In this document: in pieces, positions 42,222 to 51,807 of the stretch
Layout: every line of letters starts with the position of its first letter
Position numbering within the stretch: the stretch's first letter is position 1
Source of the DNA: Kastovskya adunca ATA6-11-RM4
GTDB lineage: Bacteria; Cyanobacteriota; Cyanobacteriia; Cyanobacteriales; Coleofasciculaceae
DNA length: 64,000 nt
Reading direction: 5' to 3'
Assembly (NCBI GenBank): GCA_019359445.1
Contig: JAHHHJ010000008.1
Location: 1 to 64,000 of the forward strand
The notes under the pieces: model-generated
Seen by the model: only the letters and a program-made list of their open reading frames with translations
The model's database searches: none
Told to the model about the DNA's origin: nothing
Translations under genes and position numbers: made by a program

Positions 42222-45200
42222 ATGGTATTTACTATTCCTGGCTACACACTTGTAGCCAAAATCAACGAATCTATTCATACTACTGTTTATCGAGGATACG
42301 ATAATCAAACTCAAAAATCTGTCATTATTAAAACGCTTCGGAACGAGTATCCAGGCTTAACGGAACTTGCCAAATTTCAACAGCAATATGAACTGGTTAA
42401 AAACTTAGATATTCCTGGAATTATCAAAGTATTAGACCTAATAAATTATCAAAACTCTTTAGCTCTAATCATAGAAGATATTGGTGGTGAGTCCCTTAAC
42501 TATATTCTGAAAAATCAGCCTATCCCCCTAGAAGAATTTTTGCGACTTGCACTCCAGATTACTGAAACCCTGGGGCAAATTCACCAAAATAATATTATTC
42601 ATAAAGACATTAAGCCCAAAAACATCATTATCAACTCAGAGGGATTAGTAAAAGTTACCGACTTTAGCATCGCCTCTCGTTTATCAAGAGAAAACCCCAT
42701 TATCCGCAATCCTAACTTCCTTCAAGGCACCCTTGCCTATATGTCACCAGAGCAAACGGGGCGAATGAATCGAGCAATCGACTACCGCACCGACTTTTAT
42801 TCCCTCGGTATCACCTTCTACGAAATGCTCACCGGAGAAGTGCCATTTCAGTCTAACGATCCGATGGAATTGGTTCACTGTCATATTGCTAAACAACCCA
42901 TACCCCTCCAGAATTTAATTCCAGTTCCGCAGGTGGTATCTGACATTGTCACAAAACTACTGGCAAAAAATGCAGAAGACCGCTATCAGAGTGCTTTTGG
43001 GATCAAAGCTGACCTAGAAGCCTGTTTTACCCAATTACAAACAACGGGAAAGGTTGAAAGCTTTTCCCTGGCTAGACAAGATATCTCTGACAAATTTCAG
43101 ATTCCGCAAAAACTTTATGGGCGAGACGCCGCCGTTAACTCTCTAATCGCTGCTGTTGAACGAGTTAGCCTTGGCTCAACCGAAATGGTGCTAGTTTCTG
43201 GTTTTTCCGGGATTGGCAAGTCGGCTTTGGTAAATGAAATTCAAAAGCCTGCTGTCAGAAAAAACAGTTACTTTATCTGGGGGAAGTTTGAGCATCTTAA
43301 GCGCAATATTCCTTACAATTCGCTGATCCAAGCTTTTCGAGAATTAGTACAACAACTCCTCACAGAAAGCGAAAAACAAATCGCGACCAAAAAAGCCCAG
43401 CTATTAGAAGCTCTTGGCACGAACGCCCAGATAATTGTCAATGTTATTCCTGAAATTGAATTAATAATCGGCAAACAACAACCTGTACCAGAACTGGGAA
43501 TAACAGAATCACAGAACCGATTTAATTTAGTCTTTCAAAAATTTATTAACGTTTTTACCACGAAAGAACATCCCTTCATTCTATTTTTAGACGATTTACA
43601 ATGGGCAGACTCTGCCTCACTGAAATTAATTGAGCTGTTGATGACAGACTCAGAACGACATTATTTATTAATGATTGGGACTTATCGTAAAAATGAAGTA
43701 AGTGCGGCTCATCCTTTAACTTTAATTTTAGAAGAAATTAAAAAAACTAACTGCATATTTAATAATATTGTTTTAGATCCCTTGACAATTGAGGACATCA
43801 ATTGTCTGATCGCTGACACCCTGAAATGTGACCAGGAAAAAGCGATGCCCCTGGCTGAGTTGGTTTTAGATAAAACAAAAGGAAATCCTTTTTTCTTAAC
43901 TCAGTTTTTGCAGTCGCTTTATGACGAAGAACTTTTATATTTTGATTTTGCAGCTCTTAAAGATGAGGGAGTACCGGGAGAGTGGAAATGGGATTTAGCT
44001 CAAATTCAAGATAGACAAATTACAGATAATGTTGTCGAATTAATGGTCGGCAAAATTCAAAAATTCTCACTAGAGACACAAACCGTTTTGAAGTTTGCCG
44101 CTTGTATCGGTAGCTCATTTGATGTACAAAGCCTTGCAGCTACTTTTCAAAAAACGGAAGGTGAAACTGTTAATGCCCTTTGGGAGGCTATTCAAGAGGG
44201 ATTGATTATTCCTCTTAAAGATTCTTACGATTTGATTTATATTGGTAATCAAAATCTAGACTTTAATGATTTTACAATCATTTATAAATTTCTTCATGAC
44301 CGTATTCAACAAGCGGCTTATTCTTTAATTCCAGAATCAAACAAGCAAAAAATCCATCTTCAGATTGGACAAAGGCTCTTAGGCAAAATTAATATTGATA
44401 ATTTGGAAGACAATGTTTTTAATATTGTTAATCATATAAATTTTGGCATCTCTCTGATTATTGATCGAGACGAAAAATATAAAATTGCTAATTTAAATTT
44501 CATAGCGGGAAATAAAGCTAAATCCTCAAGCGCTTATGAATCCGCTTTAAACTACTTCAGAGCTGCTTGGCAATTATTAGCAGAAAATAGCTGGAAAAAT
44601 CACTATGATTTAACCTTTAATTTGCATGTTGAACTTGCTGAGTGCGAGTATTTGGCTGCCAATTTCGATGAAGCAGATCGCTTATTTTCTAAAATCTTAC
44701 TTTGTGCTAAAAGTAATCAAGACAAGGCGAAGGTTTACTGTATAAGAATGCAATTGTACACAACGAAGGGGAACTACAGAGAAGCAATTGCACAAGGAAA
44801 GAAAGGTTTAGGTTTTTTTGGTATTTATTTACCAGAAGACGTCGCAGAAATTCAAATGGCAACCCAGTTAGAAATTGGACAGGTAAAAGCAAAACTGGAT
44901 AACAGGAAGATTGAGACATTAATCCAGTTGCCAGAAATGTCTGAACCGGACAAGATTGTAATAATAAAGCTTTTAGGTGAGTTGAGCGCACCTGCCTATT
45001 TTTTTAATCCGAGCTTATTCTTTCTAATCGTGTTGAAGATGGCTCTGATTTCCTTGGAGTATGGAAATTCAAGAGTTTCTTCTTTTGGTTATGTGACTCT
45101 AGGGATAATTTGGGGCGCAAGATTAGGTGAGTTTGAATCTGCTTATGAGCTGGGTAGATTAGCTGTAGCCCTTAATGAGAAATTTAATAACGTTAGTTTA

Positions 45201-48200
45201 AAAAGCAAGATAAATTTAGTATTTGGTGGCTTTATTAATTATTGGCGTAAACACCTAAAAACCGGCATCGAAATTTTACGAGAGGGCTATCAGCTGGGGC
45301 TAGAATGTGGTGATTTAGTCTATGCTACTTTTTGCCTGGGTGTCATTATTAGACAGTTGCTAATTTTAGGAACTCCACTAGATGAAGTTTATAAAAAGGC
45401 TTCGCAATATCTGACATTTGCTAATCAAAATAAATATAAAGATCAAACCTATTATTATATAGTCACTCAACGATTAGTTTTAAACCTAAAAGGAAAAACT
45501 AAAGATTGTTTTAGTCTGAGTGATGATGATTTTTCTGAAAGCCAGTTTGTGACGGAGTTAGAAAGAAGTAGCAACAAAAATGCTCTTCACTGGTACTACG
45601 TTACTAAAGCCAAAATTTTATATTTATTTGAAGATTATAATGCCGCTCTGGAAATGGCAATTGCCTCAGAGCAGATAAAATCGGTTTCACTGGGACAAGC
45701 GCAATTAGTAGAGCATTATTTTTACTATTCGGTTATTTTAACGGCTGTTTTTGAGAATGCTAGTGTTGAAAAAAAAGCAGAATATTGGGAAACCTTAACC
45801 CAAAATAAAGAACAGCTAAAAATTTGGACTGATAACTGTGCTGAAAACTTTCAGCATAAATATTTATTGGTAACAGCGGAGATGGCGAGAATTTCCGGGC
45901 AAAAGCAAGAGGCGATGCAATTATACGAACAAGCGATCAAATCGGCGAGGGAAAATAAGTATATTCAAAAAGAAGCGATCGCCAATGAACTAGCCGCTAA
46001 ATTTTACTTAGCCGAAGGATTTGATTTAATCGCCAAAGCCTACTTTACAGAAGCCCAGTACGGTTACACAAAGTGGGGGGCGATCGCTAAAGTCAAAGCC
46101 TTAGAGGAAAAATATCCCCAGCTTGTTTCCAGCACCTTGAGCCAAGAGACAACTGAGGCTGAAACGATTGGTAGCACCTCCGTTAGCAACTCAGACGTCT
46201 TGGATGTCACAACAGTAGTCAAAGCCAATCAAGCCCTAGCGGGTGAAATAGTTTTAGATAAACTGCTGCAAAAACTAATGCAGATTGTGATTGAGAATGC
46301 TGGCGCTCAAAAAGGCTTTCTGCTTATAGAAGAATCTGACAATTTAGTCATTGCCGTTGAGGGAACTGTTGAGCAGGATGAGATAAAAATTCAACCTTTC
46401 CCGAAGGTAAAGCAAAGTCAAAAGATTTCTTCTGCCATTATTAACTATGTAAAAAGAACACGGATTCCTTTAGTTTTAGGGAATGCAGTGGAGGAAGACC
46501 ACTTCCGTTTTGATCCCTATATTTTACAATACCTACCTAAATCGGTTTTATGTACTCCAATTATTAAACAAGAACAGCTAATTGGTCTGCTCTATCTTGA
46601 AAATAATTTGACTCCCAATGCTTTTACCCAAGATCGACTAAAAGTTTTGGAACTCTTATCGTCTCAAATTGCTATTTCTTTAGAAAATGCCAAACTTTAT
46701 GAAAATCTAACAAGCTTAAATACAGAACTTTTACAAGAAGTTAGTACTCGCAAAAAAGCTCAAGCGCGATTGCACGAGAGTGAAGAACGCTTTCGCGCGA
46801 TCGCCGAAACTTCTCCTCTCCCAGTAATGATCAGCCGCGTATCTGATGGCTCAATTGTGTATGCAAATCCAGCCTATGGCTCTACTATGGGCTTATCTGT
46901 TGAGGAGTTAGTTGGTCGCAAGACTCCAGACTTTTACTACAACCCGATAACCGATAGACCTCCGCTTCTAGAAAAGTTGGCGAGAGATGGCTCTCTTCAA
47001 AATTACGAATTACTGACAAAGAAGGCAGATGGCACCCCATTATGGATCGCTCTATCTGTGCGTCCGCTAATATTTGATAGCGAACAAACGTATCTCAGCG
47101 CCTTCACTGACATTAACGATCGCAAGCGAATCGAAGCCCTCAAAGATGAGTTTCTCGCCAACACTTCTCACGAACTCCGCACCCCGCTCAATGGCATTAT
47201 TGGCATTACTGAGTCGCTGCTTGATGGTGTCACAGGCGAACTTCCCCAGAAAGCGATCGCCAATCTTTTAATGATCGTATCCAGCGCTCGTCGATTGTCA
47301 AACTTGATTAACGACATCCTAGATTTTTCCAAACTCAAACATGGAAATCTACCACTGAACATCAAGCCAGTGGGGATGCGAGAAGCCACAGAGATGGTGC
47401 TGACTCTCAGCCAGACTTCAATCAACCAGAGACCTTTACAGCTTGTTAATAAAATTGATCCAGATACTCCACCTGTTGCGGCGGATGAAGACCGAGTGCA
47501 ACAGATTCTTTATAACTTGATCGGCAATGCAATTAAATTTACCGATACTGGAACTGTTGAAGTTTCGGCTGAGATTGTTAGCGATCGCCACTCACTAGCA
47601 GACGAAAAAAATCATTTAGCAATTACTGTTTCTGATACCGGAATCGGCATTCCCTCCTCGCAACTAGAAAGCATTTTTGAATCCTTTGAACAAGTCGATG
47701 GTAGTACAGGTAGAGCTTATGGAGGAACAGGACTGGGTTTAGCGATTACCAAGCAGTTAGTAGAATTGCATGGTGGGACAATTGGCGTCAAATCTACCCT
47801 TAACGTTGGTTCCCAATTTACCTTTACTTTGCCACTAGCGGCGGATGCCGAATTTACCAAAACATCTTTTTCAAGAACCCCAACCCTACAAACACTACAA
47901 GAGCCATCAAAAACACTCGCCTTAGCAATCCAAAGCCCCTCAACTCAGACAAGAGTTTTTCCCACTCTACCCAATAAAACAGCGGCGAGCAGTGAACTGA
48001 CAATTTTGATTGTGGATGATGAGCCGATTAACGTGCAGGTGTTGGTTAACTATCTTTCAGAGCAAAACTATCATTTAGAACAAGCGTTCAGTGGTATGGA
48101 AGCTTTATCAATGATTGAGCAGGGACTAAAACCTGACTTGATGCTAATTGATGTGATGATGCCCCGGATGACGGGGTATGAAGTTAGCCAAAAAATCCGC

Positions 48201-49295
48201 GAACAGTACTCTCTTGATGAATTGCCAATTTTAATGCTAACTGCCAAAAATCAAGTCTCAGATTTGGTAGAAGCATTTAATTGTGGAGCCAATGATTATC
48301 TAGTTAAACCGATCCTCAAGAATGAACTGCTAGCGAGAATTAAACTGCATATTCAGCTAGCAAATTTAGAGGCATTACGGCAGGCAGAAGCACGAGAACG
48401 AGAAAAAGCAACTCAGTTAGAACTCGTTTTGAGCAAACTGCGACAAACTCAAGCACAGCTTATTCAATCTGAAAAGATGTCTAGTTTAGGGCAGTTAGTA
48501 GCAGGGGTGGCACACGAGATTAATAATCCCGTTACTTTCATTTATGGCAATCTTGACTATGCCGAACAATACTCTCAACAGTTGCTTCATTTGTTGAGGT
48601 TGTATCAGCAATACTATCCCGATCCTGTACCAGAGATTAAAGCAGAAGCTGAGGCAATAGAAATAGAATATATCAGCGGCGACTTACCAAAAATCATCGC
48701 TTCCATGCAGATGGGAGCCGAACGGATCAATCAAACCGTAGTTTCTCTGAAGAATTTTTCCCGGCTTGATGAGTCGCAAATGAAACGGGTAGATATTCAT
48801 GAGGGAATTGATAGCACTTTGGTGATTTTGCAGGGTCAACTGAAAGGAAATAATACTCCAGAGATTAAGGTGATTAAGGAGTATGGCGACCTGCCCAAAG
48901 TAGAGTGTTATCCCGGTCAGCTCAATCAAGTATTTATGAATATTATCGCTAATGCGATTGATGCTTTAAGAGAGATACTAGTAACGGACAACGAACAATC
49001 AATACTAAATAATCAAACCCTGGCAACCCCAGTTATTAGAATTACCACCTTACTGACAGATAATAATACTGTGCAAATCCGAATTGCTGATCAGGGCCCA
49101 GGGATGAATTCGGAGGTGCTGGCGAAAATTTTTGACCCCTTCTTTACAACAAAGCCTGTGGGTTCTGGAACTGGCTTGGGGTTGAGTATCAGTTATTCAG
49201 TGGTTGTGGAGCGTCACGGGGGTCAGCTTTCTTGTCAAACTGCACCCGGAGAGGGAACGGAATTTATAGTTGAGATTCCACTCCAGCAAGGATAA
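42222..49295 (+). CDS. giant hybrid kinase: Ser/Thr kinase, AAA ATPase, GAF, PAS, two histidine kinases, receiver
   Basis: Domains in order over 2357 residues: Ser/Thr kinase (8-265; catalytic H127-K-D129 and VTDFS in place of DFG); AAA_16/STAND-like ATPase (about 295-520; Walker A GFSGIGKSAL near 330, Walker B FILFLDDLQWAD near 451); a long helical, TPR-like part (about 700-1290); GAF (1340-1490); PAS (1517-1630); HisKA with H1650 (NTSHELRTPLNGI) and HATPase (1730-1860, GGTGLGLAI); receiver with D1977 (LMLIDVMMPRMTG); and a second kinase with H2098 (GVAHEINNPVTF) and HATPase to the end. Such multi-sensor kinases occur in cyanobacteria, but two histidine kinases around one receiver is unusual. 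The glycine loop of the Ser/Thr kinase is degenerate. The first 3.7 kb is AT-rich and lacks GCGATCGC. Confidence 0.95.
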   Translation: MVFTIPGYTLVAKINESIHTTVYRGYDNQTQKSVIIKTLRNEYPGLTELAKFQQQYELVKNLDIPGIIKVLDLINYQNSLALIIEDIGGESLNYILKNQPIPLEEFLRLALQITETLGQIHQNNIIHKDIKPKNIIINSEGLVKVTDFSIASRLSRENPIIRNPNFLQGTLAYMSPEQTGRMNRAIDYRTDFYSLGITFYEMLTGEVPFQSNDPMELVHCHIAKQPIPLQNLIPVPQVVSDIVTKLLAKNAEDRYQSAFGIKADLEACFTQLQTTGKVESFSLARQDISDKFQIPQKLYGRDAAVNSLIAAVERVSLGSTEMVLVSGFSGIGKSALVNEIQKPAVRKNSYFIWGKFEHLKRNIPYNSLIQAFRELVQQLLTESEKQIATKKAQLLEALGTNAQIIVNVIPEIELIIGKQQPVPELGITESQNRFNLVFQKFINVFTTKEHPFILFLDDLQWADSASLKLIELLMTDSERHYLLMIGTYRKNEVSAAHPLTLILEEIKKTNCIFNNIVLDPLTIEDINCLIADTLKCDQEKAMPLAELVLDKTKGNPFFLTQFLQSLYDEELLYFDFAALKDEGVPGEWKWDLAQIQDRQITDNVVELMVGKIQKFSLETQTVLKFAACIGSSFDVQSLAATFQKTEGETVNALWEAIQEGLIIPLKDSYDLIYIGNQNLDFNDFTIIYKFLHDRIQQAAYSLIPESNKQKIHLQIGQRLLGKINIDNLEDNVFNIVNHINFGISLIIDRDEKYKIANLNFIAGNKAKSSSAYESALNYFRAAWQLLAENSWKNHYDLTFNLHVELAECEYLAANFDEADRLFSKILLCAKSNQDKAKVYCIRMQLYTTKGNYREAIAQGKKGLGFFGIYLPEDVAEIQMATQLEIGQVKAKLDNRKIETLIQLPEMSEPDKIVIIKLLGELSAPAYFFNPSLFFLIVLKMALISLEYGNSRVSSFGYVTLGIIWGARLGEFESAYELGRLAVALNEKFNNVSLKSKINLVFGGFINYWRKHLKTGIEILREGYQLGLECGDLVYATFCLGVIIRQLLILGTPLDEVYKKASQYLTFANQNKYKDQTYYYIVTQRLVLNLKGKTKDCFSLSDDDFSESQFVTELERSSNKNALHWYYVTKAKILYLFEDYNAALEMAIASEQIKSVSLGQAQLVEHYFYYSVILTAVFENASVEKKAEYWETLTQNKEQLKIWTDNCAENFQHKYLLVTAEMARISGQKQEAMQLYEQAIKSARENKYIQKEAIANELAAKFYLAEGFDLIAKAYFTEAQYGYTKWGAIAKVKALEEKYPQLVSSTLSQETTEAETIGSTSVSNSDVLDVTTVVKANQALAGEIVLDKLLQKLMQIVIENAGAQKGFLLIEESDNLVIAVEGTVEQDEIKIQPFPKVKQSQKISSAIINYVKRTRIPLVLGNAVEEDHFRFDPYILQYLPKSVLCTPIIKQEQLIGLLYLENNLTPNAFTQDRLKVLELLSSQIAISLENAKLYENLTSLNTELLQEVSTRKKAQARLHESEERFRAIAETSPLPVMISRVSDGSIVYANPAYGSTMGLSVEELVGRKTPDFYYNPITDRPPLLEKLARDGSLQNYELLTKKADGTPLWIALSVRPLIFDSEQTYLSAFTDINDRKRIEALKDEFLANTSHELRTPLNGIIGITESLLDGVTGELPQKAIANLLMIVSSARRLSNLINDILDFSKLKHGNLPLNIKPVGMREATEMVLTLSQTSINQRPLQLVNKIDPDTPPVAADEDRVQQILYNLIGNAIKFTDTGTVEVSAEIVSDRHSLADEKNHLAITVSDTGIGIPSSQLESIFESFEQVDGSTGRAYGGTGLGLAITKQLVELHGGTIGVKSTLNVGSQFTFTLPLAADAEFTKTSFSRTPTLQTLQEPSKTLALAIQSPSTQTRVFPTLPNKTAASSELTILIVDDEPINVQVLVNYLSEQNYHLEQAFSGMEALSMIEQGLKPDLMLIDVMMPRMTGYEVSQKIREQYSLDELPILMLTAKNQVSDLVEAFNCGANDYLVKPILKNELLARIKLHIQLANLEALRQAEAREREKATQLELVLSKLRQTQAQLIQSEKMSSLGQLVAGVAHEINNPVTFIYGNLDYAEQYSQQLLHLLRLYQQYYPDPVPEIKAEAEAIEIEYISGDLPKIIASMQMGAERINQTVVSLKNFSRLDESQMKRVDIHEGIDSTLVILQGQLKGNNTPEIKVIKEYGDLPKVECYPGQLNQVFMNIIANAIDALREILVTDNEQSILNNQTLATPVIRITTLLTDNNTVQIRIADQGPGMNSEVLAKIFDPFFTTKPVGSGTGLGLSISYSVVVERHGGQLSCQTAPGEGTEFIVEIPLQQG

Positions 49296-49315
49296 AACCC
49301 CGTGTTAGAGGAGGA

Positions 49316-49356
49316 GCGATCGCTCCCCTTTCGTGAACTAAACAACATGCGATCGC
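49316..49356. repeat. HIP1-bounded intergenic element
   Basis: GCGATCGC occurs at 49316-49323 and 49349-49356 with a CCCCTTTCGTGAAC interior. It resembles the elements at 50381-50422 and 51631-51667. Confidence 0.6.
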
Positions 49357-49401
49357 TCACCCACTTTCATCTAGGTGAGCAATCCCCCTTGCCAACTCTA
49401 T

Positions 49402-50136
49402 CTATCTAGCACCTAGGTACTCTGCGAGCTTCTCAGAACCGCCAATTAACTTGCCATCAACAAAGACTTGGGGCACTGTATCTGCTCCGCTGACCGCCCG
49501 CAAAGAGCGCATATTGGCATTCTTACCGACAATGATTTCTTCGTAATTTAAGCCATGCTCCTTCAGCATCTCCTTAGCACGCCCACAGAATGGGCAACCC
49601 TCTTTCGTAAATAGAGAAATAGTTTTAGGCTTTGCTGCCCCAGGGTTAATGTATTTGAGCATAGTTTCTGCATCAGAAACCTTGAAGGGATCGCCTGGCT
49701 CTTCTGGCTCAATGAACATCTTTTCAATTGTGCCATCCTTCACCAGCATGGAATAGCGCCACGAGCGCTTGCCAAAACCTAGATCCGCTTTATCAACCAG
49801 CATTCCCATCCCTTCAGAAAACCTACCATTGCCATCGGGAATCAAAGCGAGATTTTCTGCCTCTTGAGCCTTTGCCCATTCATTCATCACAAAGGTATCG
49901 TTGACGGAAATGCAGACAATGTCATCCACTCCGTTTTCTTTAAACACTGGAGCCAACTCGTTGTAGCCCGGTAGGTGAGTCGATGAACAGGTTGGCGTAA
50001 ATGCACCGGGTAAAGAGAAGACAATCACCGTTTTACCTGCAAACAGGTCATCTGTGGTCACGTCCATCCATTCATTGTTATGACGAATTCGGAAGGTGAC
50101 ATTGGGGACTCTCTGTCCTTCTTTATTAGGCAACAT
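49402..50136 (-). CDS. peroxiredoxin-5/glutaredoxin fusion protein
   Basis: This 244-residue hybrid has a Prx5-type peroxiredoxin (1-165) and a glutaredoxin (about 170-244). The peroxidatic cysteine is C50 in [18 protein letters not shown]. The glutaredoxin site is C181-P-F-C184 in [15 protein letters not shown], with TVPQVF (cis-proline) and GGSEKL. The fused glutaredoxin reduces the peroxiredoxin with glutathione, so the protein removes peroxides on its own. The fusion is known in cyanobacteria and some pathogens. It is complete and starts [15 protein letters not shown]. The gene is convergent with the giant kinase gene. Confidence 0.96.
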   Translation of the reverse strand: MLPNKEGQRVPNVTFRIRHNNEWMDVTTDDLFAGKTVIVFSLPGAFTPTCSSTHLPGYNELAPVFKENGVDDIVCISVNDTFVMNEWAKAQEAENLALIPDGNGRFSEGMGMLVDKADLGFGKRSWRYSMLVKDGTIEKMFIEPEEPGDPFKVSDAETMLKYINPGAAKPKTISLFTKEGCPFCGRAKEMLKEHGLNYEEIIVGKNANMRSLRAVSGADTVPQVFVDGKLIGGSEKLAEYLGAR

Positions 50137-50670
50137 GAATTTGGCTCCTCAGTTGGTTAAGTGTTACGCATTGTAATTGTAACTCTTTAAAGCGTAGTCA
50201 TTATGAGTATGAAATGTCAATACAAAAAATAAAATCTGAAACTTCCGACGGAGACTGAGTTGTCTAGGAGTATCTTTGGTTTCGCTCCAGATAGGAACTT
50301 AATGCATGCCCCAACGGCTGGGACTTGACTATGGCAGTGTGTGAGGGGGGAAGGAAAGAAAATCTCATCCTATACAAGAAGCGATCGCTCTTTTCGTTGC
50401 CCAAGAGGGGAGATGCGATCGCAATTCTCTTTATGTGAAAATTTGCCTACAAAATTCAATATTTTAGAAGTTTTAATGAAGTTCTGGTTGCCGTACTTGA
50501 CTGCTTCACAAATACTAGCCTTCAATAGATTTAACGTATGTTAAAAGCTACAAAGCTAGAGTGTAATTGCATAGTAGTTTCAGGAAAGAGTAAGAGGCGA
50601 TCGCGTCCATTAAATCTGAGCTGATTTGTACGGTCACTAGTCAGCGTTACTAATTGTCTAAATAATTTTT
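50137..50670. other. intergenic region bearing one copy of a direct repeat
   Basis: This 534-base gap holds a HIP1-bounded element at 50381-50422 and a further HIP1 at about 50597. At 50304-50342 a 12-codon frame, MPQRLGLDYGSV, resembles the start of a RuvX-type protein but stops at once. The rest is AT-rich, with no gene I can support. Confidence 0.4.
50381..50422. repeat. HIP1-bounded element, left copy of a 21-bp direct repeat
   Basis: GCGATCGCTCTTTTCGTTGC (50381-50400), with a shared A before it, is identical to 51631-51650. A second HIP1 closes it at 50415-50422. Confidence 0.75.
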
Positions 50671-51627
50671 ATGTTTGACAAGCAAATGTTCAAAATTAAC
50701 ATCAAAGAAATAGAATCTGTAGCTTCTACGTTTCAAGAAACAGCATCAGGAGTTGTGTCGGCTACTCAAAGTGCAGTATCAGAAGCGTTCTCAACGACGC
50801 AAGAAGCTGCGAGTAATGTAATAATTGAGGCTCAACAGGCTTCTAGCTCAGTCGTTGGTGCTGCAACAATTGCTGTACAAGAGTCATTCAAAGTTGCTTA
50901 CAACATTAAATTTGAAAACTTACCTCAAAACTTGCAACTGAAATTTGCGCGAGCTGGAGTACGCGAAGGTATTCGCAATTTTCAAGAAGCTGCTAAAGTC
51001 TATGAGACGATTCCAGCTCAAATTCGCGCTCAAGGACATGAAGCGATTCGCGAGTTTTGCAACGATAAAGATTGGAGCCATATAAAAGCCCACGTCAACG
51101 GTGGAGGAGCGGAAGCTTCAAATGGGGTCTTCGAGAACTTCCGAATCAACCGAGCTCGTGGTGGAGTTGATATGACTCCTGAAGAACTTGCAGCAGCACG
51201 TAAAGTACTTGGTGATGCAGCTTTCAAGACTAGTGTGCAGCAAGTGGCTGGAGCAGTTATTCAAGGTGCGCTGGTAGCAGCAGTTATTGAACTTGTATTC
51301 TCACTTTTGGAAAACTCGCTGTCTTTAGCTGAAGGTAAAATTACTCAAGACGAGCTAATTCGAGAGGTGGCAATTGCAACAGCAAAAGCTGGAGTTGCTG
51401 GTGGTGTAATTACAGGCATTTTGATGTCTATCTGTATGATTTTTCCACCCATTGCTGCCCTACTTGGTTACGCTGCCATCCCTCTTGCAATTGTTGGCAT
51501 CGGATTCATGAGCGTTCGTGCTTGGGAAATCGTCAGCCGTGCCGATAAGCTTTTTGGAATTACTAAGGAATTAGAAAAATTTACACAGAATATTGAGCAA
51601 AAAGACTTAATATTTGACGCTATGTGA
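50671..51627 (+). CDS. putative HNH-like domain protein with C-terminal membrane segments, function unknown
   Basis: This 318-residue protein has three parts. Residues 1-75 are Ala/Ser/Thr-rich and helical (ETASGVVSATQSAVSEAFSTTQ), like a coil or amphipathic lipid-binding helix. Residues of about 128-180 read REFCNDKDWSHIKAHVNGGG, then NGVFENFRINRARGG. The order His137, His141, Gly-Gly, Asn151 and Asn160-Arg is like the core of an HNH nuclease, but this is inferred by pattern only. From 185 there are hydrophobic segments (192-212, 238-282), enough for two or three membrane passes. It is bounded by the 21-bp direct repeats at 50381 and 51631. A toxin or defence role is possible. I recognise no named family. 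Confidence 0.7.
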   Translation: MFDKQMFKINIKEIESVASTFQETASGVVSATQSAVSEAFSTTQEAASNVIIEAQQASSSVVGAATIAVQESFKVAYNIKFENLPQNLQLKFARAGVREGIRNFQEAAKVYETIPAQIRAQGHEAIREFCNDKDWSHIKAHVNGGGAEASNGVFENFRINRARGGVDMTPEELAAARKVLGDAAFKTSVQQVAGAVIQGALVAAVIELVFSLLENSLSLAEGKITQDELIREVAIATAKAGVAGGVITGILMSICMIFPPIAALLGYAAIPLAIVGIGFMSVRAWEIVSRADKLFGITKELEKFTQNIEQKDLIFDAM

Positions 51628-51630
51628 TGA

Positions 51631-51667
51631 GCGATCGCTCTTTTCGTTGCTGAGGAGGAGCGATCGC
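51631..51667. repeat. HIP1-bounded element, right copy of the direct repeat
   Basis: GCGATCGCTCTTTTCGTTGC (51631-51650) is identical to the left copy 1250 bases away. It begins four bases after the stop codon of the gene at 50671. A second HIP1 closes it at 51660-51667. Confidence 0.75.
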
Positions 51668-51807
51668 ATTCAGGCAAATCCCACTGTTGAGATTCCAGCC
51701 AGAGTTGGGAAAACGCCTCACCAACCAGTTGTCGTAGTTCTAATCTCATGATGGGAATATGCGATCGGCTGTAGTGCTATTTGTCTGAATCCTCTTCATT
51801 TAGGCAC

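Noticed and set aside
50304-50342. Twelve-codon frame MPQRLGLDYGSV resembling a RuvX start
   Set aside because: It ends after 12 codons and no continuation in another frame is seen; chance resemblance or a remnant too short to claim.
51468-51749. 93-codon minus-strand frame beginning MRLELRQLVGEAFSQLW
   Set aside because: The first 27 codons look protein-like, but the rest runs antisense to the end of the 318-codon gene and through the HIP1 element; I cannot support it.
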